DNA of 64,000 nt from Yersinia hibernica (GCF_004124235.1 NZ_CP032487.1:2170001-2234000), one strand, 5' to 3'; shown: positions 7,255-16,183, numbered from the stretch's first letter. Numbers and translations: made by a program. The notes: generated by a model not told the origin, from the sequence alone.

Positions 7255-8247
7255 ATGGCTGATAGTTCAGAGTCTTTCGCAAGCGTCGATCAGATTACAT
7301 CCCGCCCAAACTATTTAGCAACATTAGAGATTACCGTAGATAGCTTTAGCTCGCTTATTGGTCGTTATCACCTCAGTGAAAGCGTTCAATGTCAAGTTAA
7401 AACTGAACACGGCATCTGTGGGCAAAAGCATCAACGCGGATATGTTGGTGCTACAAAAGAAGGTAAGGAAGGTCTAATTGGTGGAATTTGTGGCGATAAA
7501 TATTTTAAAGAACACACACTATTTGTTCAGGAAAAAAATCGTATAGATGCTGAGATTGATAGAAGAGAAAACATTGAAAAATTGATTGTTTATAAAGAAA
7601 ACTTTCTTTCTTTGTCAGGTGTTTATGGTGCGCTTTCTCAAGACGTTCAAACAATGAAAAAGAAAACCAACCACCTTTACAATGGTTTTCCAGACATTGT
7701 TTTGACATATTTATATCAAGCCCAAAAAACAAAAAATTGGGATTTGAATGTTGATGTCTTACGCCATACTCGAGGTGAAAAAGGAATGACAAGCAACTGG
7801 TATATTGAAAAGCTTTGTACATTCCCGCCTTTACCATCTACACAAGAAATTCAAAGTTTGTTAGGTAGGATAGAAAACCTAAAAACTATTTTTAGCGAAG
7901 CTTGTTCTTCCAATATAGAAGATCTATCAACACCAAAGTTAAAGGGTTATGTACGAAGCCTTTCTGATTTTTATGAGTTAGAAAATAATTATAAAAAATT
8001 TGATAAAGATGTAGAGGAATTTACTCAAGATCATACCTTGTACAATTTATATTATGCCTGTGCTAACAATAAGGACAAGTTAGCTACTATAAAAACAATT
8101 TTAACTTCCAAGAACCCCAATCTCTCAGAACAATTAGTAAAATATAAATGTGATGAAATTGAGAGAATGACTAAAGAAAAATTCGATAACTGTCAAGTTA
8201 GATATAATAAGACAGTGATGAAATTTAAGAAAAACAGTATTGGTTAA
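7255..8247 (+). CDS. 330-aa protein of unknown function, Cys/His-rich N-terminus (prophage cargo)
   Basis: AT-rich, unlike the phage structural genes. Residues about 40-85 contain VQCQVKTEHGICGQKHQRGYV, then GGICGDKYF. The spaced Cys and His residues look like a zinc-binding or redox knuckle. The remaining 240 residues are charged helices with coiled-coil character and no membrane segment. A GAGGATATG site precedes the ATG. It has its own strong terminator and lies between attL and int. No family is recognised; the position and composition suggest a cargo gene active in the lysogen, possibly in host or phage defence. Confidence 0.6.
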   Translation: MADSSESFASVDQITSRPNYLATLEITVDSFSSLIGRYHLSESVQCQVKTEHGICGQKHQRGYVGATKEGKEGLIGGICGDKYFKEHTLFVQEKNRIDAEIDRRENIEKLIVYKENFLSLSGVYGALSQDVQTMKKKTNHLYNGFPDIVLTYLYQAQKTKNWDLNVDVLRHTRGEKGMTSNWYIEKLCTFPPLPSTQEIQSLLGRIENLKTIFSEACSSNIEDLSTPKLKGYVRSLSDFYELENNYKKFDKDVEEFTQDHTLYNLYYACANNKDKLATIKTILTSKNPNLSEQLVKYKCDEIERMTKEKFDNCQVRYNKTVMKFKKNSIG

Positions 8248-8248
8248 G

Positions 8249-8271
8249 AAAAGCCCCGTTTGGGGCTTTTT
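8249..8271. terminator. Bidirectional rho-independent terminator
   Basis: AAAAGCCCCGTTTGGGGCTTTTT: a perfect AAAAGCCCC/GGGGCTTTT stem with a T run on both strands. It ends the 330-aa cargo gene and, from the other side, the int transcript. Confidence 0.9.
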
Positions 8272-8365
8272 GAGTTACCACCAACCAAACCTAGAATTGT
8301 AGGCACACCCGTTTTTTGCTCTTAGCCAACTGTCAGATTTTATTGTACTCAGTTACAGAAAACAG

Positions 8366-9400
8366 TCAGCACGTCTTTGAAATGCGATCATATGGGTTCA
8401 AACTCACTGCCGCTTCTAAATGATCCGGAGCAAAGTGGCTATAGCGCATGGTCATTTGGATAGTGGAGTGCCCGAGGATTTGCTGCAGTACTAAAATGTT
8501 GCCGCCGTTCATCATAAAATGACTGGCAAAAGTATGGCGTAGAACGTGGGTTAACTGGCCGGTAGGTAATACCAGCTTAGCCCGGTCAATGGCTTGGCCG
8601 AATGCGTCATAGGCATTGGCGAATAAGCGCCCTTTCATCTTTGGAATTAGTTTATGCAGTTCCGCAGAAATAGGGACTGTACGGTTCTTTTTGCTCTTGG
8701 TGTTGATATAAGTAATTTTATTTGGCATCACCTGAGCTTGTCTTAGCTGCTCTGCTTCACTCCAACGCGCACCGGTGGCCAGACAGATTCGAACGATGAT
8801 ACCGAGATCTTTATTACTGGAATTGTCACACTCATGCAGCAGACGCTTAATATCGTCTTCATAGAGAAAAGTTAATTCATTTTCACTTTCACGAAATAGC
8901 CTAACGCCATCCAATGGATTCGCATGATTCCAATGCCCTAGCCTTTTTAACTCATTAAATACAGCCCGTAGATAGGCATGTTCACGGTTAACCGTTGCCT
9001 CTTTTGGCGGTTTAACGATTCCGTGTTTTGGCTTACGGCTAAACTCACCGGCTAAACGCTGCTTGCGGTATTTGGCGAACACTTCCCGGTCAAAATCGGC
9101 AACAGCAGGATCGCCCAAATTATCACACAGGATATTGAGTTTATCTAATCTTGCTTTGCCGTCACTCAAAGAGCGCCCGTGGAGTTCATACCACTGACCG
9201 ACCAATGTTTTTAACCTCTGCGCGGCAGTCTCTGCCGGTGTGTAGTCAATATCCAGATCACCACGTTGCGCTAACTGCTCACGTTCAAAGCGCAACGCCT
9301 CGCCGCGAGTAACAAAGGTTTTCCTAACCCGTTTACTGTCACGACCATCGGAGTAAAAATCACAGACCCACTTCCCGTTGGGTAATTTCCGTACTGCCAT
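8366..9400 (-). CDS. int: Phage integrase, tyrosine recombinase (P2-like)
   Basis: The 344-residue protein has an N-terminal arm-binding region (MAVRKLPNGKWVCDFY), a core-binding helical domain, and a catalytic domain with the Arg of TGARWSE (R212), the HVLR box (H285, R288), the LGHST His (H311) and the RYSHF Tyr (Y320). All catalytic residues are present. It recombines attP with the tRNA-Leu attB and, with the Cox-like protein, excises the prophage. It is transcribed in the same direction as the repressor and the DUF262-HEPN pair, so all four could share a lysogenic transcript. It differs from P2 in being about 2.5 kb from the att site. Confidence 0.95.
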   Translation of the reverse strand: MAVRKLPNGKWVCDFYSDGRDSKRVRKTFVTRGEALRFEREQLAQRGDLDIDYTPAETAAQRLKTLVGQWYELHGRSLSDGKARLDKLNILCDNLGDPAVADFDREVFAKYRKQRLAGEFSRKPKHGIVKPPKEATVNREHAYLRAVFNELKRLGHWNHANPLDGVRLFRESENELTFLYEDDIKRLLHECDNSSNKDLGIIVRICLATGARWSEAEQLRQAQVMPNKITYINTKSKKNRTVPISAELHKLIPKMKGRLFANAYDAFGQAIDRAKLVLPTGQLTHVLRHTFASHFMMNGGNILVLQQILGHSTIQMTMRYSHFAPDHLEAAVSLNPYDRISKTC

Positions 9401-9422
9401 TTTAAATGCCTTACAAAATAAT

Positions 9423-10130
9423 TTATACTATATATAAAGCCCTAAATTCAGCTTTCACACATTGCAGGTCCATTACATACGACTCAAATGTATCAATTAG
9501 TTCGCTTACCAGATTATCGATAATATTCATTTTATCCCTGAGGATAGAACAGTTGTGTGCTTCTCCTACTTCTACAGCTGAAAGCCTACCATGTGCAACT
9601 GCATTTCTTTTATTAACCACTTCATCAACCGTCGCTCTTTCTATTGGTGTTCTTGTGAAATTTGTAATACCGAATGCAGCTAAAACTTCAACAATAGTTT
9701 TATACCATATGTTTTGTAAAAACTCAGAAAATACAGTTTCTGCTACTGTACATACTGACTCCCCCTCAATTCCACTAAAGACATCGCACGCTTTGCTTAA
9801 GTAAAGCGTATTTTTGGATTGTTTAAAGGACTGCATTTTTGAGTGGAGTGATATCGAGTTAAATTGAGTAATGAAATGCTTATTACATATATTTTTTTCT
9901 TTTATAGATGCAATTGTTCTGATAAGTAAATCATTCACTGTCTTCTCAACATAAGAATAAATATGCACATAAAAAAGTCCTCTAAACATTTTTACTTGTG
10001 GAGGGGTCTCTTGTATTACATTATTATCCGCGCCATTGACAGTTGGCTCCAGAGATTCAACATAGTTGATATAAATCATAACATCATTAAATCTAACTCG
10101 AGCAGAATCTCTCAGCGGCGTAAAAATCAT
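9423..10130 (-). CDS. HEPN-fold protein (MAE_28990/MAE_18760-like), second gene of a defence-type pair
   Basis: A 235-residue, AT-rich, mostly helical protein. Residues 171-181 contain KRNAVAHG, the R-x4-H signature (R175, H180) of active HEPN ribonucleases. The overall build fits the MAE_28990/MAE_18760 HEPN group. Its ATG overlaps the TGA of the DUF262 gene (ATGA), so the two are translationally coupled. Known HEPN proteins of this kind cleave RNA in toxin-antitoxin and abortive-infection systems. I infer that this is the RNase effector, held or triggered by the DUF262 partner. Only 22 bp separate it from int. Function is untested. Confidence 0.75.
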   Translation of the reverse strand: MIFTPLRDSARVRFNDVMIYINYVESLEPTVNGADNNVIQETPPQVKMFRGLFYVHIYSYVEKTVNDLLIRTIASIKEKNICNKHFITQFNSISLHSKMQSFKQSKNTLYLSKACDVFSGIEGESVCTVAETVFSEFLQNIWYKTIVEVLAAFGITNFTRTPIERATVDEVVNKRNAVAHGRLSAVEVGEAHNCSILRDKMNIIDNLVSELIDTFESYVMDLQCVKAEFRALYIV

Positions 10131-11179
10131 TTTATTAGCTCACTTTTAACTATTTCATTTCTAGCTGTAAGTGCCTTACGAGAGTTAGTTGCTCCCGTTG
10201 TATATTTTTTCAATTCAGAACTATTAAGTAATTCAATCAATGTTTCTTTACTCAAATCGTTTTTATTCTTAATTTTTAATGCCATTGCTGTCCCGACAGA
10301 AATAGCCTCATAAAGAACTATTGGCGTGATGTTTACTCTATTACCTCGAACGATGCCATTAGGGAGACTATCATTCAAAAACTCAAAGGTTTCAGTAAAG
10401 ATACTTTCAAGGTTTTTTTTATTTTTAAACGATGTAGTTTTATTCTCCATATAGTCATTTAAAAAACCTTTAACACTATGAGTGAATTCAATCGAATTTT
10501 CATAATATGCAAAAAACTTAAGAACAAGCTCTTCAAGATTCCCTGTCTTTTTAGCATTTTCAGTCAACTTAACTACTGCCTTAAAGTTAACATTTTCTGC
10601 ACATTTTTTTATGAAATCATTAAATTCCCCTGTATACACACAGTTTCTAATTTCTTGCGGGTGTAGTATAACCCCTCCAGTATTTAACCTTTCAAAGAGA
10701 TCATATCTGACAGAAAAATCACTACGATCATTTAATACTGTCAATTTTATTGACCTAGTTAGAAACATAATCTGCAGTTGCTTTGGCATTCTATCAAAAG
10801 TAAGTCCATTCATTGAATCTAACTTTTCCAATCCTTCTAATGTCAATTGATTATAATGCCCCTCTAAAGCAGGTTCAGTTTCGCTTCCAATGAAGTTGAT
10901 AATAGTCGATAGGCGTTGAACCCCATCAACAACGTCCCAAGATGAATCTCTGTTTGTTGCCATGTATAAACTTGGAACAGGTATGCCGAGAAAAATTGAC
11001 TCAATAAGTTGTGATTGTCTCGTTTCATCCCAAATAAAATGCCTTTGATATTCTGGTGATATATCGATAATACCTTCGGCTAACATATCATAAACTTGTT
11101 TGATAGTTATATCATAGCTATCAAATGAGACTGTCTTTCTATTCCTATCTATTTGGTCTTGAATTTTTATTATATCCAC
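10127..11179 (-). CDS. DUF262 (GmrS/ParB-like) protein, first gene of a defence-type pair
   Basis: The 350-residue protein starts at GTG 11179. Residues 38-100 carry the DUF262 core: IDISPEYQRHFIWD, SQLIESIFLGIPVPSLYM and VVDGVQRLSTI, the ParB-like DGQR nucleotide-binding loop. The FERLNTGG (162-169) and HPQEIRN (174-179) motifs follow, typical of the family. The C-terminal half is helical and has no DUF1524 HNH nuclease, unlike GmrSD, so catalysis would have to come from the HEPN partner. DUF262 proteins use NTP hydrolysis to sense or restrict foreign DNA. It lies directly after the repressor, so it should be on in the lysogen. Confidence 0.85.
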   Translation of the reverse strand: MDIIKIQDQIDRNRKTVSFDSYDITIKQVYDMLAEGIIDISPEYQRHFIWDETRQSQLIESIFLGIPVPSLYMATNRDSSWDVVDGVQRLSTIINFIGSETEPALEGHYNQLTLEGLEKLDSMNGLTFDRMPKQLQIMFLTRSIKLTVLNDRSDFSVRYDLFERLNTGGVILHPQEIRNCVYTGEFNDFIKKCAENVNFKAVVKLTENAKKTGNLEELVLKFFAYYENSIEFTHSVKGFLNDYMENKTTSFKNKKNLESIFTETFEFLNDSLPNGIVRGNRVNITPIVLYEAISVGTAMALKIKNKNDLSKETLIELLNSSELKKYTTGATNSRKALTARNEIVKSELIK

Positions 11180-11256
11180 AGTTAATTACCTATTTTAGTT
11201 TGTCTCATAAAATAACAATATTATTCTTCAACTTCATTCTCACTAATACCAGAACA

Positions 11257-11832
11257 TTAATACCCTTTAATCTCACCGACAACTTTCGCCAGTATATTAA
11301 CCTCACTAACCGGCCAATTTACATCATTGATTCGCCATACATCACCCGGTAAACGAGCAATATTGCTAATTGAGGTTACACCTGCTTTTTCAATCAACCA
11401 AAGACCGTCAGCAACATTTTTAAATTGGCGTTCGACCAGAAAATAGCGTTTCTCATTAGGGAACGAAATTAATTCAGGTTCAATAATCTGAACGGGAAGT
11501 AACTCTGAATCTAGTAATATAGGGGATACATCTATCAGCAAACCATCTTCAAGGCTTTTATGAGCAATAGATTTTGCGGTTTCATGTGCGACCGGTTTAA
11601 CCGGTTCTTGAGGTTCACCCTCGCCAGTTGCAAGCCACTGTAATGATACGCCTGTTTCTAAAGCACAGAGCACAATCTCTTTGCCCGGAAAATAATCACG
11701 TTTGATCCAAGTGCTGATTGTTCCCGTTCCTGCACCTAGATAAGCTGCTAATTCTCTTTGTACTTTAAAACCATAGGCTTGCATCATTCTTTCTACTGCT
11801 GCAATCCCGCCGCTTAGTTTTTTATCATCCAC
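11257..11832 (-). CDS. cI: CI-type prophage repressor (186-like)
   Basis: The 191-residue protein has an N-terminal HTH (about residues 10-60: VERMMQAYGFKVQRELAAYL then GTGTISTWIKRDYFPG) of the phage CI repressor family and a C-terminal oligomerisation domain (RYFLVERQFKNVADGLWLI and GDVWRINDVNW). It lacks a LexA-like self-cleavage site, as 186 CI does, so induction needs an antirepressor rather than RecA cleavage. It is divergent from the Cox-like gene across a 106-bp control region and lies head of a leftward series: repressor, DUF262, HEPN, int. Confidence 0.9.
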   Translation of the reverse strand: MDDKKLSGGIAAVERMMQAYGFKVQRELAAYLGAGTGTISTWIKRDYFPGKEIVLCALETGVSLQWLATGEGEPQEPVKPVAHETAKSIAHKSLEDGLLIDVSPILLDSELLPVQIIEPELISFPNEKRYFLVERQFKNVADGLWLIEKAGVTSISNIARLPGDVWRINDVNWPVSEVNILAKVVGEIKGY

Positions 11833-11938
11833 GCTCGCAAAAACCCCTTTACATACTCACATATGCATAGTTTAATTCGTGAATTGATGGCAAATACCCA
11901 CCAACACCTATATTAACCACCATCAAACAGGATGCCCT
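11833..11938. promoter_or_regulatory. Lysis/lysogeny switch region between repressor and Cox-like gene
   Basis: The 106 bp between the two divergent genes should hold the lysogenic and early promoters and the operators. Visible elements are ACATACTCACATATGCATAG and the near-palindrome AATTCGTGAATT around 11872-11884. Operator identity cannot be proven by eye. Confidence 0.6.
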
Positions 11939-12136
11939 ATGAATCAGAACCTTGCAATAACAGTTACGTCGCCCTATTTGTCACTCACTGAGTTCTCAAA
12001 ATTGAGCGGAATCCCTTATGAAACCTGCCGTGGCATGGTGAAAGATGGTCGCCTTCCTATCCGCCAGAAAGTTCGCAAAATGGAAAAGGTTCTCGTAAAT
12101 ATGATCGCTCTCACTAAAGAAGCGGCAAACCAGTAA
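11939..12136 (+). CDS. Cox/Apl-like excisionase and regulator
   Basis: A 65-residue protein with a winged-helix/MerR-like HTH: SPYLSLTEFSKLSGIPYETCRGMVKDGRLPI followed by a basic tail. This is the Cox (P2) or Apl (186) type, which bends att DNA for excision and represses the lysogenic promoter. An AGGA box lies 7 bases before the ATG. It is the first gene of the early operon and faces the repressor, the place where P2 cox and 186 apl are found. Confidence 0.85.
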   Translation: MNQNLAITVTSPYLSLTEFSKLSGIPYETCRGMVKDGRLPIRQKVRKMEKVLVNMIALTKEAANQ

Positions 12137-12190
12137 TGTTCGACATTCAAATTTGCCAACTAATTGTCGGCATATGTGAGGAAGTAAGCC

Positions 12191-12700
12191 ATGTTTGATT
12201 TTTCAGTGTCCAAACATCCGCACTTTGATAACGTCTGTCGCCAGTTTGCGTTAAAACACAACCTAGTCGAGCTGGCAGCAAACGCAGGGATTGCGGCGCA
12301 GGTTCTGCGCAATAAATTGAATCCTGACCAGCCGCATCGTTTAACCGTTGACGAACTGCTACGCATCACCGACCTAACCGAAGATCCAACATTATTGGAC
12401 GGTCTGCTGTCGCAAATCAATTGCATGCCATCTGTGCCAGTCAATGAAGCCTGCACCAGCAATATCCCAACTTATGCGCTACATGCTACTGCCGCCGTGG
12501 GTTCTATTGCTGCCGCTGCGGTGCAAGGTAATCACAAAACAGCATTCAGCAAATCTGCTCTGCTGGATAGCGTCAATACTGCAATTCGCCATCTGTCACT
12601 GATTGGCCTGACAGTGCAGGCGCGCATTCAGTCAACCCCCGCGCTGGCTTCAACCGTTGATGTTATTAGCGGCTTGAGTGCTGTCGCCGGTTTGAGTTGA
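12191..12700 (+). CDS. Phage regulatory protein CII (186-like)
   Basis: The 169-residue protein has an N-terminal HTH (NLVELAANAGIAAQVLRNKLN) with HRLTVDELLRITD after it, and an Ala-rich helical C-terminal domain. It matches the 186 CII family of activators that turn on the establishment promoter for the repressor. P2 lacks a counterpart, so this locus follows 186 logic. It is the second gene of the early operon. No frame defect is visible. Confidence 0.85.
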   Translation: MFDFSVSKHPHFDNVCRQFALKHNLVELAANAGIAAQVLRNKLNPDQPHRLTVDELLRITDLTEDPTLLDGLLSQINCMPSVPVNEACTSNIPTYALHATAAVGSIAAAAVQGNHKTAFSKSALLDSVNTAIRHLSLIGLTVQARIQSTPALASTVDVISGLSAVAGLS

Positions 12701-12709
12701 GGTGTTTTT

Positions 12710-12895
12710 ATGATTATTTCTATTGCTCCACTGTTAAAGCAGCAAAGCCCGGTAAACCTGCGCCATTTCGGTAACGGTCTGCTGGAGTTGAAAAACGGCC
12801 AGCGCTGGAAGCCGGGAAGTAATCAAAAAGCGCTTTTACAAGAACTGTCTTCTGCAAAGAAGACGCCAATATTACGCCGTCTATTCGGGCGTTGA
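12710..12895 (+). CDS. Fil-like phage filamentation protein (DUF2724)
   Basis: A 61-residue basic protein beginning ISIAPLLKQQSP and ending LRRLFGR, the pattern I associate with the 186 Fil family (DUF2724). Fil of 186 blocks host cell division when overproduced. It lies directly after the CII gene, as in 186. It is short, so the family call rests on the two end motifs and the position. Confidence 0.65.
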   Translation: MIISIAPLLKQQSPVNLRHFGNGLLELKNGQRWKPGSNQKALLQELSSAKKTPILRRLFGR

Positions 12896-12906
12896 TTGGA
12901 GGTTAT

Positions 12907-13218
12907 ATGCTGCAATTAACAGAAGCTGAAAAATTAAGAATGACGGGCATTGCTCGCATTGCTGAAATTAAAGAAAAATATTTACGTAATAGAAAGAATA
13001 TTGCTCAAGAGGCTTTTGATAAGTCACCTGCACATTTACGTAAAACAATCTGTTTTCATGCCGGGTTAAAAAATCGCCATGTAAATATGCAGTTTTCGGA
13101 ATTAAGTCCGACAGAAAGAGAGTCGGTTGTTGAAACATTGAATTACTTAATTGAGTTTACTCGTTCATTACCGTCATTTGTCAGTAATGATGACTGCACT
13201 TTAAATATTATTAATTAA
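12907..13218 (+). CDS. Small early phage protein (DUF5347-like)
   Basis: I use ATG 12907, because GGAGG (12898-12902) lies at the right distance. The product has 103 residues, is highly charged and helical, and contains LTEAEKLRMTGIARIAEIKEKYLRNRKNIAQ and FCFHAGL-like text. It resembles the small early proteins found at this place in P2/186-like prophages (DUF5347), but the role is unknown. GC is lower than in its neighbours. Confidence 0.6.
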   Translation: MLQLTEAEKLRMTGIARIAEIKEKYLRNRKNIAQEAFDKSPAHLRKTICFHAGLKNRHVNMQFSELSPTERESVVETLNYLIEFTRSLPSFVSNDDCTLNIIN

Positions 13219-13283
13219 CTAAAATCGAGATATATGGCGTTTCACTCGCCGGGTTTCGTATTGCCTAAAAACAGGAATTACCG

Positions 13284-13532
13284 ATGAAGAATACAAAGCA
13301 ACAAGCGGAATTAATCAGATATGATCGCTCACCTGTGGCTATGAACTCACTGGAGTTATTACTAAATGAGGCTCGGATTGATGAACGAAAAAATCAGGCG
13401 GCACTTGTCTCATCTCGTTTGGAAGAAATCGCAAATCAAATTTTGAATCGTGAACTGAACGGCATAGAAGCTGCTGAACTACTTAACCAAATCGCTGAGC
13501 ACATAATCACTCAGTCTTATGACCAGTATTAA
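13284..13532 (+). CDS. Small early phage protein (DUF2732-like)
   Basis: An 82-residue protein with a helical charged core (LELLLNEARIDERKNQAALVSSRLEEIANQI), the pattern of the DUF2732 proteins (P2 orf82/83 type) encoded just before gene A. Its 3' end overlaps the start of the replication gene by 14 bp in another frame. Function is not known. Confidence 0.65.
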   Translation: MKNTKQQAELIRYDRSPVAMNSLELLLNEARIDERKNQAALVSSRLEEIANQILNRELNGIEAAELLNQIAEHIITQSYDQY

Positions 13533-15804
13533 TAATATGCGTGGTCGTATTACCCCAACCCCGCCGTTGCCTTATCCGGGCAGCGGCGCTGCCGTTTCTA
13601 ACTATACCTACCCCGGCAGCAAACCGCGCGAAACCTTGCCCGGCATCCAAAGACCGCTTACCCGTGAACAACTGATTCAGGGGCAAGCTGTTTTAGCCAA
13701 TATAAATAAACTCCCTCATTTTCTGCGTAACCAGTTTATTTCTCGTTATGAATACCTGTTAACCAATAAAGGGCTAAACGACGTTAACAAATGGCTGGTG
13801 TTTGTCTTTGACCAGCGTATCTGGCCGCGTATTCAGGTTGTTAATAAAAAAAATGCCATGAATGCTCATGCTTGGCGTTGGTTCTCAATTGAAGCCGAGA
13901 CTTACGCGGGCCTACCGGGTATGCATGACAAACAGTTGCGCCGTTTAGCTCGTCAAATAGCTGATGAGCTAATGGTGATCCATAACCAGTATTGTGATGA
14001 CAGTATTGCGGCCAATCAGGGGGATAGGGCTGTTTTGCTTCAAGATGCAACGCAGGCTCGCATTTACGGTGAGCTTGCAAGAATGGCGCGCGCTTTCAAT
14101 ATCACGCCGATGCACTGGCGAAAATACCTGAAAGGCCGGTTAGATATCGCCTCTGCTATCGCCAGCTTGTCACGACTGGTTAATCCTGAATGGTGGGAGC
14201 GCAAACTCAAAGCGCAGCGTACCCGCTGGCGGGAAGCGTTATTGATTGCTGTCGGTAATGTTAGCCGGGATGTTTCAGCATCTTCTTATGCTAGCAAGCA
14301 GGCTATCCGTGAAGTTTTCGCCCGCCGCCAGTCTAATCTGGAATATCTCAAAAGCTGCCAGTTAGAAAATATTGAAACCGGTGAGCGCATCGACCTGATT
14401 GATAAAGTCATGGCGAGTATTTCTAATCCAGAAATTCGCCGTATGGAGCTAATGAGCACCATCGCCGGTATCGAAAAATATGCAGCTTCACAGAAGCACG
14501 TCGGCATGTTCCTGACCGTCACCACCCCGTCAAAATATCACCCGACCCGCGTTATCGGTAAAGGGGATAACGAGAAAGTCCAGCTTAACCATAAGTGGGA
14601 CGATGAAGCCTACTCACCTAAAGACGGCCAGCGCTATCTCTGCAACATTTGGAGCAAAATGCGCACCGCCTTTAAAGACAATAAGTTGAGCGTCTACGGA
14701 ATGCGGGTGGTTGAGCCGCACCATGACGGCACCCCGCACTGGCACATGATGCTGTTTTGTGAGCGCAGGCAGCGCCAACAGATTATCGACATCATGCGCC
14801 GCTATGCATTGAAAGAAGACAGTGACGAGCGCGGGGCCGCTAAATACCGCTTTGAGTGCAAGCACCTGAACAAAGGCGGGGCCGCTGGCTACATTGCTAA
14901 ATACATTGCCAAGAATATCGATGGCTATGCGCTTGAGGGTGAGCGTGATCATGAAACCGGCGAGCTGTTGACTGACTCCGCTGCGGCAGTGACGGCGTGG
15001 GCGGCAACGTGGCGCATCCCTCAGTTTCGCCCGATTGGCATTCCTTCTATGGGCGCTTATCGCGAATGTCGTCGCATCCGTTTTATCAGTCTGGCTGAGA
15101 CTTTCGACGAAACCGTGGAAGCCGTGCGCCATGCGGCTGACGAGGGTGATTTTGCTGCCTACATCGCCGCGCAAGGTGGCACTAATTGCGGCAACCAGAC
15201 TGTTCGTTTAGCCAAGCGCGTCGCCGATGAACTCAACGCCTACGATGAAGAAGTACAAAAAGTCGTCGGTATCTACGCGCCGCATTTGGGCGCTGACCAT
15301 ATTCATGAAACCCGCACAACCCAATGGCGCATCGTTGCTGGTGCCGTTGACGTTGAGCTTTTGACTTTGAAAAGCGCCTCTGGCGCGCCTCGGAGTCCTG
15401 TCAATAACTGTGGGTTAGGTGGAAACACACAAGCGCCAAATGACCCCAACGGGCAGGCTAAAACGCCTGTGGTAGCGATGGAATACCCACCGGACGCCGT
15501 TATTGACTGGTCGGACACTGCCGCCGTGAGGGCGATTGTGGCCCGTGTTAAAGAGAAACAGCCAACGATTAGTAAGGCGCAACGTAGTTTTAACCCAACC
15601 AAAGGCCGACTTATTGCCCCGTCAGCCCGTTTGACCCGTGAAGAACGCCAGCGCATCCCCCAAATCCGCAATGATTTACTGCTGAAAGATATCAGCGCTC
15701 AACGCTGGGAACTGGAATCGTTAGCCCGTGGGGCCCAAATGTCGTTTGGCGGTGATGTTATTCAGTATCCGGCCCTGTCCGACTGGCCGGAATTCGATGA
15801 TTAA
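13519..15804 (+). CDS. A: Replication initiation endonuclease gpA (rolling-circle)
   Basis: The 761-residue protein is close to P2 gpA (761 aa in P2) over its whole length. Landmarks are PGMHDKQLRRLAR, NPEIRRMELM, the metal-binding HUH-like box EPHHDGTPHWHMMLF (His near 400-410), and GYIAKYIAKN with the two catalytic tyrosines (about residues 458 and 462; P2 Y450/Y454). It nicks its origin, which in P2 lies inside this gene, and starts rolling-circle DNA synthesis. ATG 13519 overlaps the previous gene. ATG 13537 is an alternative start. Confidence 0.95.
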   Translation: MTSINNMRGRITPTPPLPYPGSGAAVSNYTYPGSKPRETLPGIQRPLTREQLIQGQAVLANINKLPHFLRNQFISRYEYLLTNKGLNDVNKWLVFVFDQRIWPRIQVVNKKNAMNAHAWRWFSIEAETYAGLPGMHDKQLRRLARQIADELMVIHNQYCDDSIAANQGDRAVLLQDATQARIYGELARMARAFNITPMHWRKYLKGRLDIASAIASLSRLVNPEWWERKLKAQRTRWREALLIAVGNVSRDVSASSYASKQAIREVFARRQSNLEYLKSCQLENIETGERIDLIDKVMASISNPEIRRMELMSTIAGIEKYAASQKHVGMFLTVTTPSKYHPTRVIGKGDNEKVQLNHKWDDEAYSPKDGQRYLCNIWSKMRTAFKDNKLSVYGMRVVEPHHDGTPHWHMMLFCERRQRQQIIDIMRRYALKEDSDERGAAKYRFECKHLNKGGAAGYIAKYIAKNIDGYALEGERDHETGELLTDSAAAVTAWAATWRIPQFRPIGIPSMGAYRECRRIRFISLAETFDETVEAVRHAADEGDFAAYIAAQGGTNCGNQTVRLAKRVADELNAYDEEVQKVVGIYAPHLGADHIHETRTTQWRIVAGAVDVELLTLKSASGAPRSPVNNCGLGGNTQAPNDPNGQAKTPVVAMEYPPDAVIDWSDTAAVRAIVARVKEKQPTISKAQRSFNPTKGRLIAPSARLTREERQRIPQIRNDLLLKDISAQRWELESLARGAQMSFGGDVIQYPALSDWPEFDD

Positions 15805-15823
15805 TCTACCTGAGAGAAAGCTC

Positions 15824-16183
15824 ATGACTAAAACCGCTGCAACTACCCGTAAGCAGGCACAGCGCCAGCGTGATAAATCCGCCGGTATCAATGAAATTCG
15901 CGCCCGGCTTGAACCGGAAGAGTTCGCCATGTTGGCAGAGGGCATGGCCGCCCGGCGTTTGTTCCGACCTGCCTATGATTTACCGGAATATATCGCGCTA
16001 CTTATTCGCCAAGACAACCAGCGACTAAAAGAGCAACTGGATGAACTGGGTAAACAGCGTTGTGGTAGATGTGGCGACACATTGCCGGGTGATCCAAATG
16101 GGTGTTGTTTGCGGGGTGAAGCGGCTTGCTGGCAAACCCAAGGCGTGAATAGCCTATTAATTAGTGCAATTAAACCATTGTGA
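15824..16183 (+). CDS. Small phage protein with a Cys-rich C-terminus
   Basis: The 119-residue product begins TKTAATTRKQAQRQRDKSAG; I chose ATG 15824 because a GAGAGAAAG stretch lies before it and the longer frame runs into gene A. The basic N-terminal half has a DNA-binding look, and the C-terminal half has CGRCGDTLPGDPNGCC, a likely zinc knuckle. Similar genes follow A in Fels-2/SopE-type phages. The role is unknown. Confidence 0.65.
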   Translation: MTKTAATTRKQAQRQRDKSAGINEIRARLEPEEFAMLAEGMAARRLFRPAYDLPEYIALLIRQDNQRLKEQLDELGKQRCGRCGDTLPGDPNGCCLRGEAACWQTQGVNSLLISAIKPL

